A stretch of DNA of 64,000 nucleotides from Haloprofundus salilacus (GCF_020150815.1 NZ_CP083723.1:1798001-1862000), one strand, 5' to 3'. Counted from the first letter of the stretch, positions 43,277 to 52,640 are shown. Numbers and translations are program-made. Notes: a model not told the origin generated them from the letters alone.

Positions 43277-44967
43277 CGTCTCGCCCCGTCGGTCGCCGAG
43301 TCGGCCGTCGAACCGGCGAGACGGTCGCCATCGCCGTCGGCGTCGACGCGTGAGAGCGCCGCCTCGGGGTCGGCGTAGTACTCGTTGACGAGCGCCGTGA
43401 AGCGTTGGAAGTCGGAGATTCCCCGTTCGTGAAGCGCGTCGAGAAAGCGCTTTCGTCGGTCGAGTTCGCGCAAGAGCGTCGAGCGACTCCACCCTCGTTC
43501 GGTCTGAATCTCGCCGAGCAGGTCGCTGTCGTGGCGAGTGAACTCGTCGCGTCCGGGATCCCACGAGAAGGAGGAGGAGTAGTCGAGTTCGCCCGTCCGC
43601 TGGTCGATACCCCCGAGTTCGCCGATGACTTTCGTGCGCCGAACCCGTTCGCCGTCGAAGCGGGTGAGCGTCTGTATCGAGAGGATGTCGAGCGACTGCA
43701 CCATTGCGCGCGGCACGTTGATGGGCTCGTTCTCGAGTCGGTTGATGACCGTCTCGATGCTGTCGGCGTGCATCGTTGAGAACGTCGTGTGGCCGGTGTT
43801 CATCGCCTGGAACAGCGTCACCGCCTCGCTACCGCGCACCTCGCCGACGAGGATGTACTCGGGGCGGTGTCTGAGCGCCGAGCGCAGGAGGTCGTACATG
43901 TCGACGTCCGCGCCCTCGTGGCGGCGCTCGCGCGTGACGCCCGAGAGCCAGTTGTCGTGGTGTAGCGCGAGTTCACGGGTGTCCTCGATGGAGAGCACTT
44001 TCGCCCGCGGCGGGATGAACATCGAGACGGCGTTCATCGAGGTGGTCTTCCCCGACGCGGTGCCGCCGGCGAAGACGAGCGACTTGTTGTGTTCGATGCA
44101 GAGCCAGAGGTACGCCATCTGGTCGGCGCTGAACGTGCCGAACTCGACGAGGTCGACGGGAGTGAACGGCTCTTCGGCGTACTGGCGGATCGTGAACGCG
44201 GATCCGCGGGGGGTTACCTCCTCGCCGAGCGCCAGTTCCGCGCGCGACCCGTCGGGCAGCGTCGTCTCGACGATGGGGTCGCCGACGGAGATGTGTCGCC
44301 CCGACTGCTGGGCGAGGCGGACGACGAAGTTGTCGAGTTCGGCTTTGTCGAAGCTGATGTTCGTCGCGATGTCGGCGTAGTCGTCGTGGTAGGCGAACAG
44401 CGGGACGCCGTAGCCGTCGCAGGAGATGTCCTCGATGCGCGAGTCGGCTAACAGCGGGTCAATGCGGCCGAACCCGCGGAAGTCGCGATGGAGGTAGTAC
44501 AGCAGCGCGTGGAAGCTCTCGGTTCCCGGCGAGACGCCGTACGATTCGAGCAGTTCTCGGAGCGCGCGGGCCAGCGGGTCGTCTTCGAGCGCCGCGTCCG
44601 CGCTGTCGGCGGCGCTCGCGGCGGCGTCGCCGAACAGCAACGGCTCCCGGATGTCCGTCGCGACCCGCCGGAGCAACGCCCGCTCGAACCCGTCGAGCTC
44701 GGGTTCGACGGTGTGATAGCGGTGGGCGCTCTCGGCCGCGTCGTACGTGACGACCACGTAGGCGTACGGCGCGTTCACCCAGTAGCGGTCGACTTCCTCG
44801 TGACCGTCGGGCGGGTCGAACGTCGAAAGCGGCCCGTCGGTCTGCGGGCTGAGTGGGCGAACCGCTACATCGACCCCCCGCAGCAGTTCGAGCGTCCGAG
44901 CGGCGCGCTGTCGAAGTGCGTCGAGGGGCGTCGTGGGGGGGTCGGAAGCCGTCGAATCATCAGACAT
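43273..44967 (-). CDS. pilB: Second PilB-like secretion/pilus ATPase
   Basis: A 564-residue ATPase of the archaeal PilB/type II-IV secretion family. The N-terminal RYWVNAPYAYVVV and ISCDGYGVPLFAYH match the PilB at 10481-13741. Walker A GGTASGKTTS lies at about residue 298, Asp box SIEDTRELALHHDN, Walker B-region YILVGEVRGSEA, then TGHTTFSTMHADS. It lacks the long acidic tail of the first copy. ATG at 44967 chosen at MSDDSTASDP. Coupled to the pilC-like gene by a GTGA overlap. Confidence 0.92.
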   Translation of the reverse strand: MSDDSTASDPPTTPLDALRQRAARTLELLRGVDVAVRPLSPQTDGPLSTFDPPDGHEEVDRYWVNAPYAYVVVTYDAAESAHRYHTVEPELDGFERALLRRVATDIREPLLFGDAAASAADSADAALEDDPLARALRELLESYGVSPGTESFHALLYYLHRDFRGFGRIDPLLADSRIEDISCDGYGVPLFAYHDDYADIATNISFDKAELDNFVVRLAQQSGRHISVGDPIVETTLPDGSRAELALGEEVTPRGSAFTIRQYAEEPFTPVDLVEFGTFSADQMAYLWLCIEHNKSLVFAGGTASGKTTSMNAVSMFIPPRAKVLSIEDTRELALHHDNWLSGVTRERRHEGADVDMYDLLRSALRHRPEYILVGEVRGSEAVTLFQAMNTGHTTFSTMHADSIETVINRLENEPINVPRAMVQSLDILSIQTLTRFDGERVRRTKVIGELGGIDQRTGELDYSSSFSWDPGRDEFTRHDSDLLGEIQTERGWSRSTLLRELDRRKRFLDALHERGISDFQRFTALVNEYYADPEAALSRVDADGDGDRLAGSTADSATDGARR

Positions 44968-45367
44968 ACTGTTCGTTCGAAGTTCAGCGACCATTCCGGC
45001 GCGGGGGTCTTAAAACTGGGCGTCGCCGACAACGGCAACCGGCCGACAGAGCGAGCGCGCGTGAGTCGAAATACGGGCATGTCGAAACACGGGTAAGTCG
45101 ACGGCACGGACGAGTCAACGTACAGTCGGATATGGGATCGGCAGCGCGGACGAATCGCGCGCAGAGACGAATCAGCGTCGCGAGCGAGTCCCCGGGTGGA
45201 GCACTCGGACCGAGAGACCGGAGACGGAGACCCAGACGCCCGAGACGGAAACCCAGACGCCCGAGGACTGGGACCGAAACACGAGACGGCGGGCGGTCGA
45301 ATTGTCCCGCTCGTCTGCGGTTCGGCGTTACGTTCATACCGCCTCGTGCCGAAGTTCCACCTATCGA
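44968..45367. other. Intergenic stretch with a 21-nt tandem duplication
   Basis: About 400 nt between the divergent pilB-like and DUF5793 genes. GAGACGGAGACCCAGACGCC at 45221-45240 is repeated with one change at 45242-45261, a two-copy tandem repeat with 21-nt period. No gene with convincing composition was found; promoters for both flanking genes are expected. Confidence 0.55.
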
Positions 45368-45844
45368 ATGAGGCGGGATTACTTCGAACTGGCAGTCGAA
45401 CAAATCGACTGGGTCGAAACCGGCGAAACGCCCGAGAAGCCGACGGTCAAGATAGACTTCTACGGCCCGGCGGAACTCCTCCGAAGACGTCTCTCCGACG
45501 TCGACGGTGAGCTTCTCGACGCGAAACAGACCGACGTCGCGTTTCGACTCCAGGAATCGCTGGACGAGAACCCCGAGGCGCCGGGGGTCGTCAGCGTCAC
45601 GAACCGCATCACCGGCGACTTCGTCCTCGAACTGAACGAGGACGCCGACGACGTGCTGAAGTTCATCCGCGCCGCCCGCGAGTACGGCGAAGCGTCCGGC
45701 GACGACGACGGCCAGTATCGAGTCGAACTGTTCATCGAAGGCGAACCACTCGTCACCTACGAGAAGTCGACGTTTCTGGTGTACAACGACGACGGAGACT
45801 TGTTGCGCCGACAGAGTCTCATCCCCTCCGGCGTCGAACTCTGA
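45368..45844 (+). CDS. DUF5793 family protein
   Basis: A 158-residue protein of a haloarchaeal family I know as DUF5793. It starts MRRDYFELAVEQIDW and carries PTVKIDFYGPAELLRRRL, VSVTNRITGDFVLELNEDADDVLKFIRAAREYGEA and YRVELFIEGEPLVTYEKSTFLVY. No catalytic motif is evident. Monocistronic, followed by a gene with its own promoter region. Confidence 0.85.
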   Translation: MRRDYFELAVEQIDWVETGETPEKPTVKIDFYGPAELLRRRLSDVDGELLDAKQTDVAFRLQESLDENPEAPGVVSVTNRITGDFVLELNEDADDVLKFIRAAREYGEASGDDDGQYRVELFIEGEPLVTYEKSTFLVYNDDGDLLRRQSLIPSGVEL

Positions 45845-45967
45845 GTCCGAGCGAGTCGAACTCCCGCCGTCTGCCGCCCTTTCCGCCGAAACGTCGGTCG
45901 CCGCCGGTCACCGGAAACGTCGCCTGAATCACGCCTCTTATAACGCTCAACCGCCGTATTCGTCCCC

Positions 45968-46594
45968 GTGAAGAACGTCACCGACCGTACGAGCAACCCG
46001 TTCGGCATGCGGCCGTCCTGCGCCGAGTTCGTCCCCGGCTACGGCGACGCCAACGCGCATTTTCACGTCGTCGGCGACCACCCCGGCGTCCACGGCGGCG
46101 CCGACACCGGCGTCCCGTTCACCAACGAGGCGGGGCGGAGACTCCAGAACGCGCTTGTCGACGCGGGATTACTCCGTAGTTCGGGCGACGAACCCGAGGT
46201 AGAGAGGACGTTTCTCTCGTACCTCCACATGTGCGTCGCGGAGACGACGCCGACGCAGACGGAGTACGACGACATGGAGCGGTTCTTCGACGCCGAACTC
46301 CGCGCCATCGCCGCGCACGTCCTCGCCCCGGTGGGCGCGCGAGCGACGAAACACGTGCTCGAAACGTACACCGCACAGGCGTGGAAGACCGAGATCGACA
46401 TGGAGAGACTTCACGCGACGGAGATACGCGGCAGTGGCTGGCTTGTCGTCCCCGTCAAAGACCCCGCAGAGTGGGAAGACGGCGACGCCGAGCGCCTCGT
46501 TGAGGCGCTGTTGACGCTGCAGTCGACGGATTATCGCCGCGAGACGGACCTCGGTCGGTTCCTCCCCGGCGACGAACCGTACCTCGTTCGTTGA
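45968..46594 (+). CDS. Uracil-DNA glycosylase superfamily protein
   Basis: A 208-residue protein starting at GTG. CAEFVPGYGDANAHFHVVGDHPGVHGG and GVPFTNEAGRRLQNALVDAGL correspond to the first catalytic motif region of UDG-superfamily enzymes (G-E/D-x-P-G), with the later SYLHMCVAETTPTQTEYDD and VLAPVGARATKHVL. Removal of uracil or other damaged bases from DNA is the family role; haloarchaea have several such paralogues. The usual GEAPG is here GDHPG, so activity is uncertain. Confidence 0.85.
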   Translation: MKNVTDRTSNPFGMRPSCAEFVPGYGDANAHFHVVGDHPGVHGGADTGVPFTNEAGRRLQNALVDAGLLRSSGDEPEVERTFLSYLHMCVAETTPTQTEYDDMERFFDAELRAIAAHVLAPVGARATKHVLETYTAQAWKTEIDMERLHATEIRGSGWLVVPVKDPAEWEDGDAERLVEALLTLQSTDYRRETDLGRFLPGDEPYLVR

Positions 46595-47014
46595 GTCCGA
46601 TTCGAAAAATAATTATAATTACCGCCGATTTAGGACGACTGTCCAGCGAAGCGGACGTGTTTTTACTATATTTGAATATACCGCAGTAATTCATCGTTTT
46701 TCTGCGTGTTTTAACCACGTCATCCGAGCATTCAGGCCGATATTGGACTGACCCAAGGATTTTTATTGATATCTATCAAATCGGTGATTGGCGTGCGTGG
46801 ATGTCCATGCCGCCGTTTGCGACTGCGGACTGGTGCTCACCGCAGTGGCTTGGTCAAATGCGGTCCGCCCTGCGGACCGTTTCCCACTCTTCTGAGCGGC
46901 GTTACTCCGAAAGCGACGAGTCGGTGAAAAGACAGGCGACGAATACAGGCGACGAGTGCGGATGACGAATAATGGCGGCGAGAGCGGCGAATACGGGCGG
47001 CGAACCGCGAGCGA
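46595..47014. other. AT-rich intergenic stretch
   Basis: The first 170 nt are unusually AT-rich for this genome and contain runs of T. The right half holds a perfect 8-bp hairpin, CGGTCCGC-CCT-GCGGACCG at 46861-46879, and a possible short gene described separately. No known RNA or transposase was recognised. Confidence 0.55.
46801..46965 (+). CDS. Possible short gene of unknown function
   Basis: A 54-codon frame beginning MSMPPFATADWCSPQWLGQMR. A TATA-like TTTTTATTGAT lies about 32-42 nt upstream, which would suit a nearly leaderless transcript. It contains two Cys (residues 12 and about 53) and ends Gly-Asp-Glu-Cys-Gly. The frame also includes the hairpin at 46861-46879, which argues equally for a structured RNA. 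No family recognised. Confidence 0.3.
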   Translation: MSMPPFATADWCSPQWLGQMRSALRTVSHSSERRYSESDESVKRQATNTGDECG

Positions 47015-48682
47015 TTACGCCGTCGGGTCGGCGGTCCGGTCGCGCAGCTCCGTCCGGCGAATCTTCCCCGTCACGGTTTTCGGCAGGTCGTCGACGAACT
47101 CCACCTCGCGCGGGTACTCGTGCGCCGAGAGCTCTTCGCGGACGTGCTGTTGGATCTCCTCGGCGAGGTCGTCCGACGGCGTCTCGTCCTCGGCGAGGAC
47201 GACGTACGCCTTCACGATGTTACCGCGCTCGGGGTCGGGTTTCGGCACGACGGCGGACTCGGCGACGGCGGGGTGTTCGCCGAGCGACGACTCCACCTCG
47301 AACGGGCCGATTCGGTAGCCGGACGAGAGAATGACGTCGTCGGCGCGGCCCTCGAACCAGAAGTAGCCGTCCTCGTCCTTCTGGGCGAGGTCGCCCGAGA
47401 GGTACCAGTCGTTCACGAAGCAGTCGGCGGTCTGCTCGGGCTTGTTCCAGTACTCCGCGAAGAAACAGGGGAAGTCGCCGCGGTGGGCGATCTCGCCCGT
47501 CTCACCCGGCCCGAGCGGTTCGCCCGTCTCGGGATCGACGATGTCGGAGGTGACGCCCGGCAGCGGTTTGCCCATGCTCCCCGGACGGAGTTCCATCGTC
47601 GGGTAGTTGTTAATGACCATGTTGCCCGTCTCCGTCTGGCCGTACGTGTCGTACACCGTCACGTCGAGTCGGTCCTCGGCCCAGTCGATGACCCCAGCGC
47701 TCAGCGGTTCGCCGATGCTCAGCGCGTGTCTGAGGTCGAGGTCGACGCCCGCGAGCACCTCCTCGTTCGCCCGGAGCATCCGGTAGGCGGTGGGGACGCT
47801 GAACAGCACGGAGACGGGGTACTCGTCGAGGAGGTCCGCCCACGTCTCGGGGTCGAACTCGCCCTCGTACGTAAACAGCGTCGTCCCCCAGAACCACGCG
47901 CCGAGTGTGTTGATGGGACCGGTGAGCCACCCCAAGTCGGCGGTGCTCCAGTAGAGGTCGTCCGGTTGGAGGTCGACGGCAAAGCGCTGGGTCGCCGCGA
48001 CGCCCGCGACCCACCGCTGTTTGTGGAGGACGCCCTTCGCGAGACCGGTCGTCCCGCTGGTGTAGTACAGCAGCGCGTCGTCCTCGCCGCCCGTTTCGAC
48101 GACGTCGTACTCGTCGCTCGCCTCCGACATCGCGCGCTCGAAGTCCACGTCATCGTGGCGCTCGTCGCCGTGAGCGTCGTCCGCGCCGAGGACGATTACG
48201 GTCTCGACCGAGGGCGCGTCGTCGAGCGCGCGTTCGACCGTCTCCTCGTTGTCGGCGGTCGTGACGACGAGTTTCGCATCGCAGTCGTCGAGGCGGTAGG
48301 CGATGCCGTCGGGACCGAACCGCTCGTTAACGCTGCCCCAAACGGCACCCGTTTTCAGCGTCCCCACGAGCGCGACGTAGTGCTCGGGCACCCGCGGCAT
48401 GTAGGAGAACACCCGATCGCCGCGCTCGACGCCGACCGATTCGAGCACGTTCGCGAAGCGGTTCGACTGCGCTTTCAACTCGGCGAAGGAGAGCGTCCGG
48501 CGCGACCCGTCCGTTCCGACGTAGCGGAGCGCGACGTTCTCGCCGTCGGCGGCGTGGCGGTCGCACACCTCGTGCGCGATGTTCAGTCGCTCCGGCGCGT
48601 CCCAGTCGGCCTCGCCGTAGATATCGTCCCACGCGAACGAATCGTACGTCTCCTCGTACGAGTCTAGGTTGTTCTGTGTCAT
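47015..48682 (-). CDS. AMP-forming acyl-CoA synthetase
   Basis: A 555-residue ANL-superfamily enzyme that adenylates a carboxylic acid and transfers it to CoA. LLYYTSGTTGLAKGVLH is the AMP-binding P-loop, VYDTYGQTETGNMV the adenine-binding motif, RADDVILSSGYRIGPFEVES the hinge, and PKTVTGKIRRTELRDR carries the C-terminal catalytic Lys. Size and sequence suit acetyl/medium-chain acyl-CoA synthetases. ATG at 48682 follows a TTG codon in frame. Acid specificity is not readable from sequence. Confidence 0.92.
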   Translation of the reverse strand: MTQNNLDSYEETYDSFAWDDIYGEADWDAPERLNIAHEVCDRHAADGENVALRYVGTDGSRRTLSFAELKAQSNRFANVLESVGVERGDRVFSYMPRVPEHYVALVGTLKTGAVWGSVNERFGPDGIAYRLDDCDAKLVVTTADNEETVERALDDAPSVETVIVLGADDAHGDERHDDVDFERAMSEASDEYDVVETGGEDDALLYYTSGTTGLAKGVLHKQRWVAGVAATQRFAVDLQPDDLYWSTADLGWLTGPINTLGAWFWGTTLFTYEGEFDPETWADLLDEYPVSVLFSVPTAYRMLRANEEVLAGVDLDLRHALSIGEPLSAGVIDWAEDRLDVTVYDTYGQTETGNMVINNYPTMELRPGSMGKPLPGVTSDIVDPETGEPLGPGETGEIAHRGDFPCFFAEYWNKPEQTADCFVNDWYLSGDLAQKDEDGYFWFEGRADDVILSSGYRIGPFEVESSLGEHPAVAESAVVPKPDPERGNIVKAYVVLAEDETPSDDLAEEIQQHVREELSAHEYPREVEFVDDLPKTVTGKIRRTELRDRTADPTA

Positions 48683-48766
48683 CAACGACCGTGATGATAA
48701 CCGGAGGAATAACGGTACGGAATGGTTAAGTCGATAGAATTGTCGAAATTTTATAAGTTTGGTGGC

Positions 48767-49441
48767 TCAGAGCGATTCGGCGAACTCGCGGAACCGCCGC
48801 CCTCCGTCCGACCGAACCGGGTCGCCGTGGCCCATCCCCACCACCTCGACGCCGTCGAGGTGGTCGGCCAACTGGCGAATGCTCTCGTCGTTACGGTCGG
48901 CGTCGTAGGCGAGCGCCGACGGGAGGCGTCCGAATCGGCCGTCGTCGCCGCGGACGAGGTCGCCGACCAGCGCAAGTCCGTACTCGCGGTGGACGAACGA
49001 CGTGTGGCCGGGCGTGTGGCCTGGGGTCCGGTAGGCGACGAACGGACCGACAGCGTCGCCGTCGACGATGCGTTCGACGGAGAGGTCGGGAGCGTCGACG
49101 AACGCGCCGAGCGCGCGCTGGAGCGCACCCTTGTGGTTGCCGAGCGGCGGTTTCGCCTCGCCAAGCAGAAAACTCGCGTCGGGTTCGCTGGCGTAGACGG
49201 GCGCGTCGAGACCCATCTCCGCCAACCCGGCGAGCGCGCCGACGTGGTCGATGTCGTAGTGGGTAAGGAGCACGCGTTCGACTTCGGCGAGCGAGTAGCC
49301 GGCGCGTTCGACGTACTCGCAGAGTCGGGCGGCGTCCATCGGCGTCCCGGCGTCGACGAGCGTCAGTCCCTCGGCGTCGACGAGATAGGCGTTGACGCCG
49401 CGGAGCGGTACCCGCCACGTCGTGTCGGAAGGCGGACTCAT
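48767..49441 (-). CDS. MBL-fold metallohydrolase
   Basis: A 224-residue metallo-beta-lactamase-fold hydrolase. The metal motif reads THYDIDHVG, with Asp at the position of the second His of HxHxDH, a known variant. Further ligands are GHTPGHTSFVH and the terminal GMGHGDPV. The start PLRGVNAYLVDAEGLTLVDAG is typical of the family. Glyoxalase II-like or similar hydrolases belong here; substrate unknown. Confidence 0.88.
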   Translation of the reverse strand: MSPPSDTTWRVPLRGVNAYLVDAEGLTLVDAGTPMDAARLCEYVERAGYSLAEVERVLLTHYDIDHVGALAGLAEMGLDAPVYASEPDASFLLGEAKPPLGNHKGALQRALGAFVDAPDLSVERIVDGDAVGPFVAYRTPGHTPGHTSFVHREYGLALVGDLVRGDDGRFGRLPSALAYDADRNDESIRQLADHLDGVEVVGMGHGDPVRSDGGRRFREFAESL

Positions 49442-49471
49442 GCAGGTGGGTACGAGCGCCGGAAGGAAAAA

Positions 49472-49588
49472 TCAGGCGACAGAGAGTGACCAGAGTCGGT
49501 ACAGTACCGCGAGGCCGACTGGTGGAGCCACTGCGGCCACGGCGACGCTGACCCGTACGGTCCCGAAATGCACTCGGCCGCGCTCCAC
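49472..49588 (-). CDS. Possible small single-helix membrane protein
   Basis: A 38-codon frame from GTG at 49588 (a shorter start exists at 49573) encoding one hydrophobic helix (SVAVAAVAPPVGLAVLYRLW) and a short tail. It follows the DnaJ gene by 41 nt on the same strand, so co-transcription is possible. Short and without a strong start signal, hence low confidence. Confidence 0.35.
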   Translation of the reverse strand: MERGRVHFGTVRVSVAVAAVAPPVGLAVLYRLWSLSVA

Positions 49589-49629
49589 GCCGTCCGCGCG
49601 GACTGTCCGGGTAGCGTTCCCCGACGGTC

Positions 49630-50682
49630 TCACCGCGTCGCCCAGAGGTAGCGCCCCACGTCGCCGAGGAACAGCGACGCCGAGAGGACCGGAACCAGGA
49701 CGACCAGAACAAGCGTCGGCGCGACCATCGTCGCGAGAGCGGCGCTCAGACCGAGTGCGGCGAGCGGGGCGAACGACCCGACGGCGTACAGCCACGTCGC
49801 GCCTTTGCCGAAGCGGGAGACAGTGACGACGAGCGAGAGGGGGAGCGCGACGGCACCGACCGGGAACAGGAGCGCTTCGGGCGTCGCCGCCGGTGTTTGC
49901 GCCGACGCGAGCACGAACTCCAGAAGACTGGTGAGACCGAACGACCCGGTCAGCGCCGTCGACGGCGCGCTCGCGAGTTCGGTCGCGAACGATTCGAGCG
50001 CCGGACGTTGGCCGAGCAGGAACTGCGCGACGCCGGCGACGTACAGTATCGTCGCGCCGAGGACGCTCGCCCAGTGGTACGAGAGCGTCCGGCGACGACG
50101 CGACCGAGCGTCGGTTTTATTGCGCTGTTGTCGACGGCGGGCGCGACGGGCCTGCCGCGCTCTGGCGCGGGCGTTGGCCGCGTCCGGGTCGTGACCGCCG
50201 GCAGTCGCACCGCTGGTTCGGCTACTCGATCGGCGACGAGTCGAGCGACTGCGGGCGCTTCCGGCGGTCGAGGCAGTTTGGGAGGACGACGCGCCGGTCG
50301 ACGAACGGTTCGTGGAGGCGGTCGACTTCGACGTGGTGCTGCGACTCGAACGCGACGACGCGGCGGACGAACCGCTCGTGGTACTCGCGGAACCCGACGC
50401 GTCCGCCGACTCGTCGTCGCCGCCCCAGCGCGACGCGGACGGGTAGCCTTTCATCCGCTTTTTGACGTACGTCGCATGTCCCAGTCGCTCGTAGTCGGCG
50501 CGCTCGGACTCGTCGGAGAGCACGTCGTACGCCCGGCGAATCGTCTGGAACTGCGCGGTGGCGCGGTCGTCGTCGTTCACGTCCGGGTGGTACTCCCGCG
50601 CTTTCGCCCGGTAGGCGGCTTTCAGCTCCGCCTGTGTCGCGTCGTCGGAGACGCCAAGGAGGTCGTAGAAGTTCTCGGGCAT
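49630..50682 (-). CDS. J-domain protein with C-terminal membrane region
   Basis: A 350-residue protein. Residues 1-66 form a J domain with the Hsp70-contacting HPD at about residues 32-34 (MPENFYDLLGVSDDATQAELKAAY). A Ser/Thr-rich, then Arg/Ala-rich linker runs from about 85 to 185, and the C-terminal half has about four hydrophobic helices. It is not classical DnaJ, since Gly/Phe and zinc-finger regions are absent. It presumably recruits DnaK to the membrane; the client is unknown. Confidence 0.88.
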   Translation of the reverse strand: MPENFYDLLGVSDDATQAELKAAYRAKAREYHPDVNDDDRATAQFQTIRRAYDVLSDESERADYERLGHATYVKKRMKGYPSASRWGGDDESADASGSASTTSGSSAASSRSSRSTTSKSTASTNRSSTGASSSQTASTAGSARSRSTRRRSSSRTSGATAGGHDPDAANARARARQARRARRRQQRNKTDARSRRRRTLSYHWASVLGATILYVAGVAQFLLGQRPALESFATELASAPSTALTGSFGLTSLLEFVLASAQTPAATPEALLFPVGAVALPLSLVVTVSRFGKGATWLYAVGSFAPLAALGLSAALATMVAPTLVLVVLVPVLSASLFLGDVGRYLWATR

Positions 50683-50880
50683 GCCCTGTTGCGGAAGCGC
50701 TACGCAAGCCCCCGGTTTGAATGTACCGGAGCGTGACTTTCAAGAAAGAGTGGAGGTGGCCGAACGCGAAAGCCGGGGAACCGATCGAACGCGCGGACGG
50801 AAGATGTGGTCGAACACCGAGACGAATCGATCGTAATCGAAAGTGGGAAACCTCATACCGATTCGCCGAGTGGTTCGACC

Positions 50881-51867
50881 GTGAAGCGAATCCAACTTGG
50901 GAACACCGTCTTCGAGGGAAAAAACGACGTCTACCTCCTCGACGGGGAGACGACGACCCTCGTCGACACGGGCGTCGCCACCGCGGCCGTGCGCGACCAA
51001 CTCGAATCCGAGTTGGCGGCGTACGGCGTCGCCTTCGCCGACGTCGACGAGATTCTTCTCACCCACTGGCACTACGACCACGCCGGCCTCGCCGGCGAGA
51101 TACAGGCCGAGAGTGACGCCGTCGTCCGCGTCCACGAGGCCGACGCGCCGCTGGTTGCGGGCGATGAGAGCGCGCTCTCCGCGGAGAACGAGACGACGCG
51201 ACGGAAACTTCGCGAGTGGGGACTGCCCGACGACCGCCGCGAGGAACTGCTGGAGTTCCTCGGCGACCACGAGAGTCTCGCGGGTCGCCCCGCGGACGTG
51301 ACGCCGTTCGAGGACGGCGAGACGTTCGACGTCGACGGCCGCGAGTACGAGACGTTCCACCTCCCCGGCCACTCGGCGGGTCTCTCCGCGTTCGCCTTCG
51401 AGGGCGAGTCGGGCGAGGAGGCGTTCGTGGGCGATGCGATTCTCCCCAAATACACGCCCAACGTCGGCGGCGCGGACGTGCGCCTCGACGCCCCGCTGGA
51501 ACTGTACGTCGACAGCCTCGTCCGGTTCATCGACCGCGACTTCGACCGCGCGTGGCCCGGCCACCGCGACGTCATCAACGACCCCTCTGCGCGGGCGGCG
51601 ACCATCCTCGACCACCACCGCGAACGGACCGAGAACGTCGTTGGCGTGCTTCGCGAGCGCGGCCCGAGCGACCCGTGGACGGTGAGCGCCGAACTGTTTG
51701 GAGAATTGAAAAACATCCACGTGCTCCACGGTCCGGGCGAGGCGTTCGCGCACCTCGCCCACCTCGAACAGCGCGGCGTCGCCGAACGCGACGGCAACGA
51801 CTACGCGCTGGTCGACGACGACCCGGCTATCGACGATCTGTTCCCGACGGTCGACGTGCGGTCGTAG
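50881..51867 (+). CDS. MBL-fold hydrolase with C-terminal helical domain
   Basis: A 328-residue metallo-beta-lactamase-fold protein. LLTHWHYDHAGLAGEI is the canonical HxHxDH site, FHLPGHSAGLSAF and WPGHRDVINDP supply later ligands, and ILDHHRERTENVVGVL starts a C-terminal winged-helix-like domain typical of the glyoxalase II/LACTB2-like group. The GTG at 50881 begins the homologous region KRIQLGNTVFEGKNDVYLL; the frame upstream is not conserved-looking. LACTB2-type members act as nucleases in other organisms; activity here is unproven. Confidence 0.88.
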   Translation: MKRIQLGNTVFEGKNDVYLLDGETTTLVDTGVATAAVRDQLESELAAYGVAFADVDEILLTHWHYDHAGLAGEIQAESDAVVRVHEADAPLVAGDESALSAENETTRRKLREWGLPDDRREELLEFLGDHESLAGRPADVTPFEDGETFDVDGREYETFHLPGHSAGLSAFAFEGESGEEAFVGDAILPKYTPNVGGADVRLDAPLELYVDSLVRFIDRDFDRAWPGHRDVINDPSARAATILDHHRERTENVVGVLRERGPSDPWTVSAELFGELKNIHVLHGPGEAFAHLAHLEQRGVAERDGNDYALVDDDPAIDDLFPTVDVRS

Positions 51868-51913
51868 CGCCACGAGCGTAGTCGGTCGCTCGGTGGTGGG
51901 GCGTGATTGCGCA

Positions 51914-52105
51914 TCAGCCAGCGAGTCTTGTTGTCTTCTCCTCTTTCCTCTTGTTGCACCGCTGGCAGCGGTACGCGTCGACGCGTTCGCTGTTCTCGGC
52001 GCTCTCGGCACGCACGGCGGACTCGTCCGATTCGGTGGGCCACTCGTGGCCGAGAATCCAGCAGATGACGACGGTGAATCCGTCGACGGGTTTGGGGCCC
52101 CACAT
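51914..52105 (-). CDS. Small CxxC protein of DUF1660-like type
   Basis: A 63-residue protein starting [22 protein letters not shown] and ending [17 protein letters not shown]. The pattern of hydrophobic N-terminus, GHxW and C-terminal CxxC resembles small phage/archaeal proteins annotated as DUF1660. A TATA-like TATTAAGTAC about 25 nt upstream supports the start. It is divergent from rpo11. Function unknown. Confidence 0.65.
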   Translation of the reverse strand: MWGPKPVDGFTVVICWILGHEWPTESDESAVRAESAENSERVDAYRCQRCNKRKEEKTTRLAG

Positions 52106-52214
52106 ATCACCCGATTGCGATCTTGTGTACTTAATACTGCGGAGTGTGAGAACCGTCGAGCGCGTGGCGGCGGAAGACGAAACACTAAACCGGCCCGGAA
52201 CGGAACGCAGGGGC

Positions 52215-52502
52215 ATGGAACTGCGGGTCATCGACAAGACCGACGAGGAACTCCGCATCGAAGTCGCCGGGGAAGACCACACGTTCATGAACGTGCTCAA
52301 GGGCGCACTGCTGGAGACAGAGAGCGTCATCGCCGCGACGTACGACATGAACCCCGAGCAGTCGGGTGGCCAGACCGAACCCGTGCTCACCGTCAAAACC
52401 GACGGCACCGACCCCCTCGACGCGCTCGGCGAGGCCGCCGGGCTGGTCCAAACCCAGATGGGTAGCCTCCGCGACGCGTACGAGTCGGCCGCGGGCGCGT
52501 AG
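52215..52502 (+). CDS. rpo11: DNA-directed RNA polymerase subunit Rpo11 (RpoL)
   Basis: A 95-residue homologue of eukaryotic Rpb11, which dimerises with Rpo3 to nucleate RNA polymerase assembly. Typical segments are [22 protein letters not shown] and an alpha-like [28 protein letters not shown] at 52215 chosen; the frame's upstream part overlaps another gene and is not conserved-looking. Confidence 0.95.
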   Translation: MELRVIDKTDEELRIEVAGEDHTFMNVLKGALLETESVIAATYDMNPEQSGGQTEPVLTVKTDGTDPLDALGEAAGLVQTQMGSLRDAYESAAGA

Positions 52503-52640
52503 GCTGGCCGATTCTCGGGGCTTCCCCGTCGGTGCTCTCTTCTCTGGGTTTTCGTCTTCTCTCGCGTCAGGGAGCGACAAGCGCCCACTCGCGGCACTTT
52601 TCGTAGTCGACGTTACTTTTCGCAGTCGGCGTCGCTCTTT

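Noticed and set aside
47120-48667. 515-codon plus-strand frame opposite the acyl-CoA synthetase gene
   Set aside because: Long antisense shadow; the minus-strand protein has all ANL motifs, whereas this frame has none.
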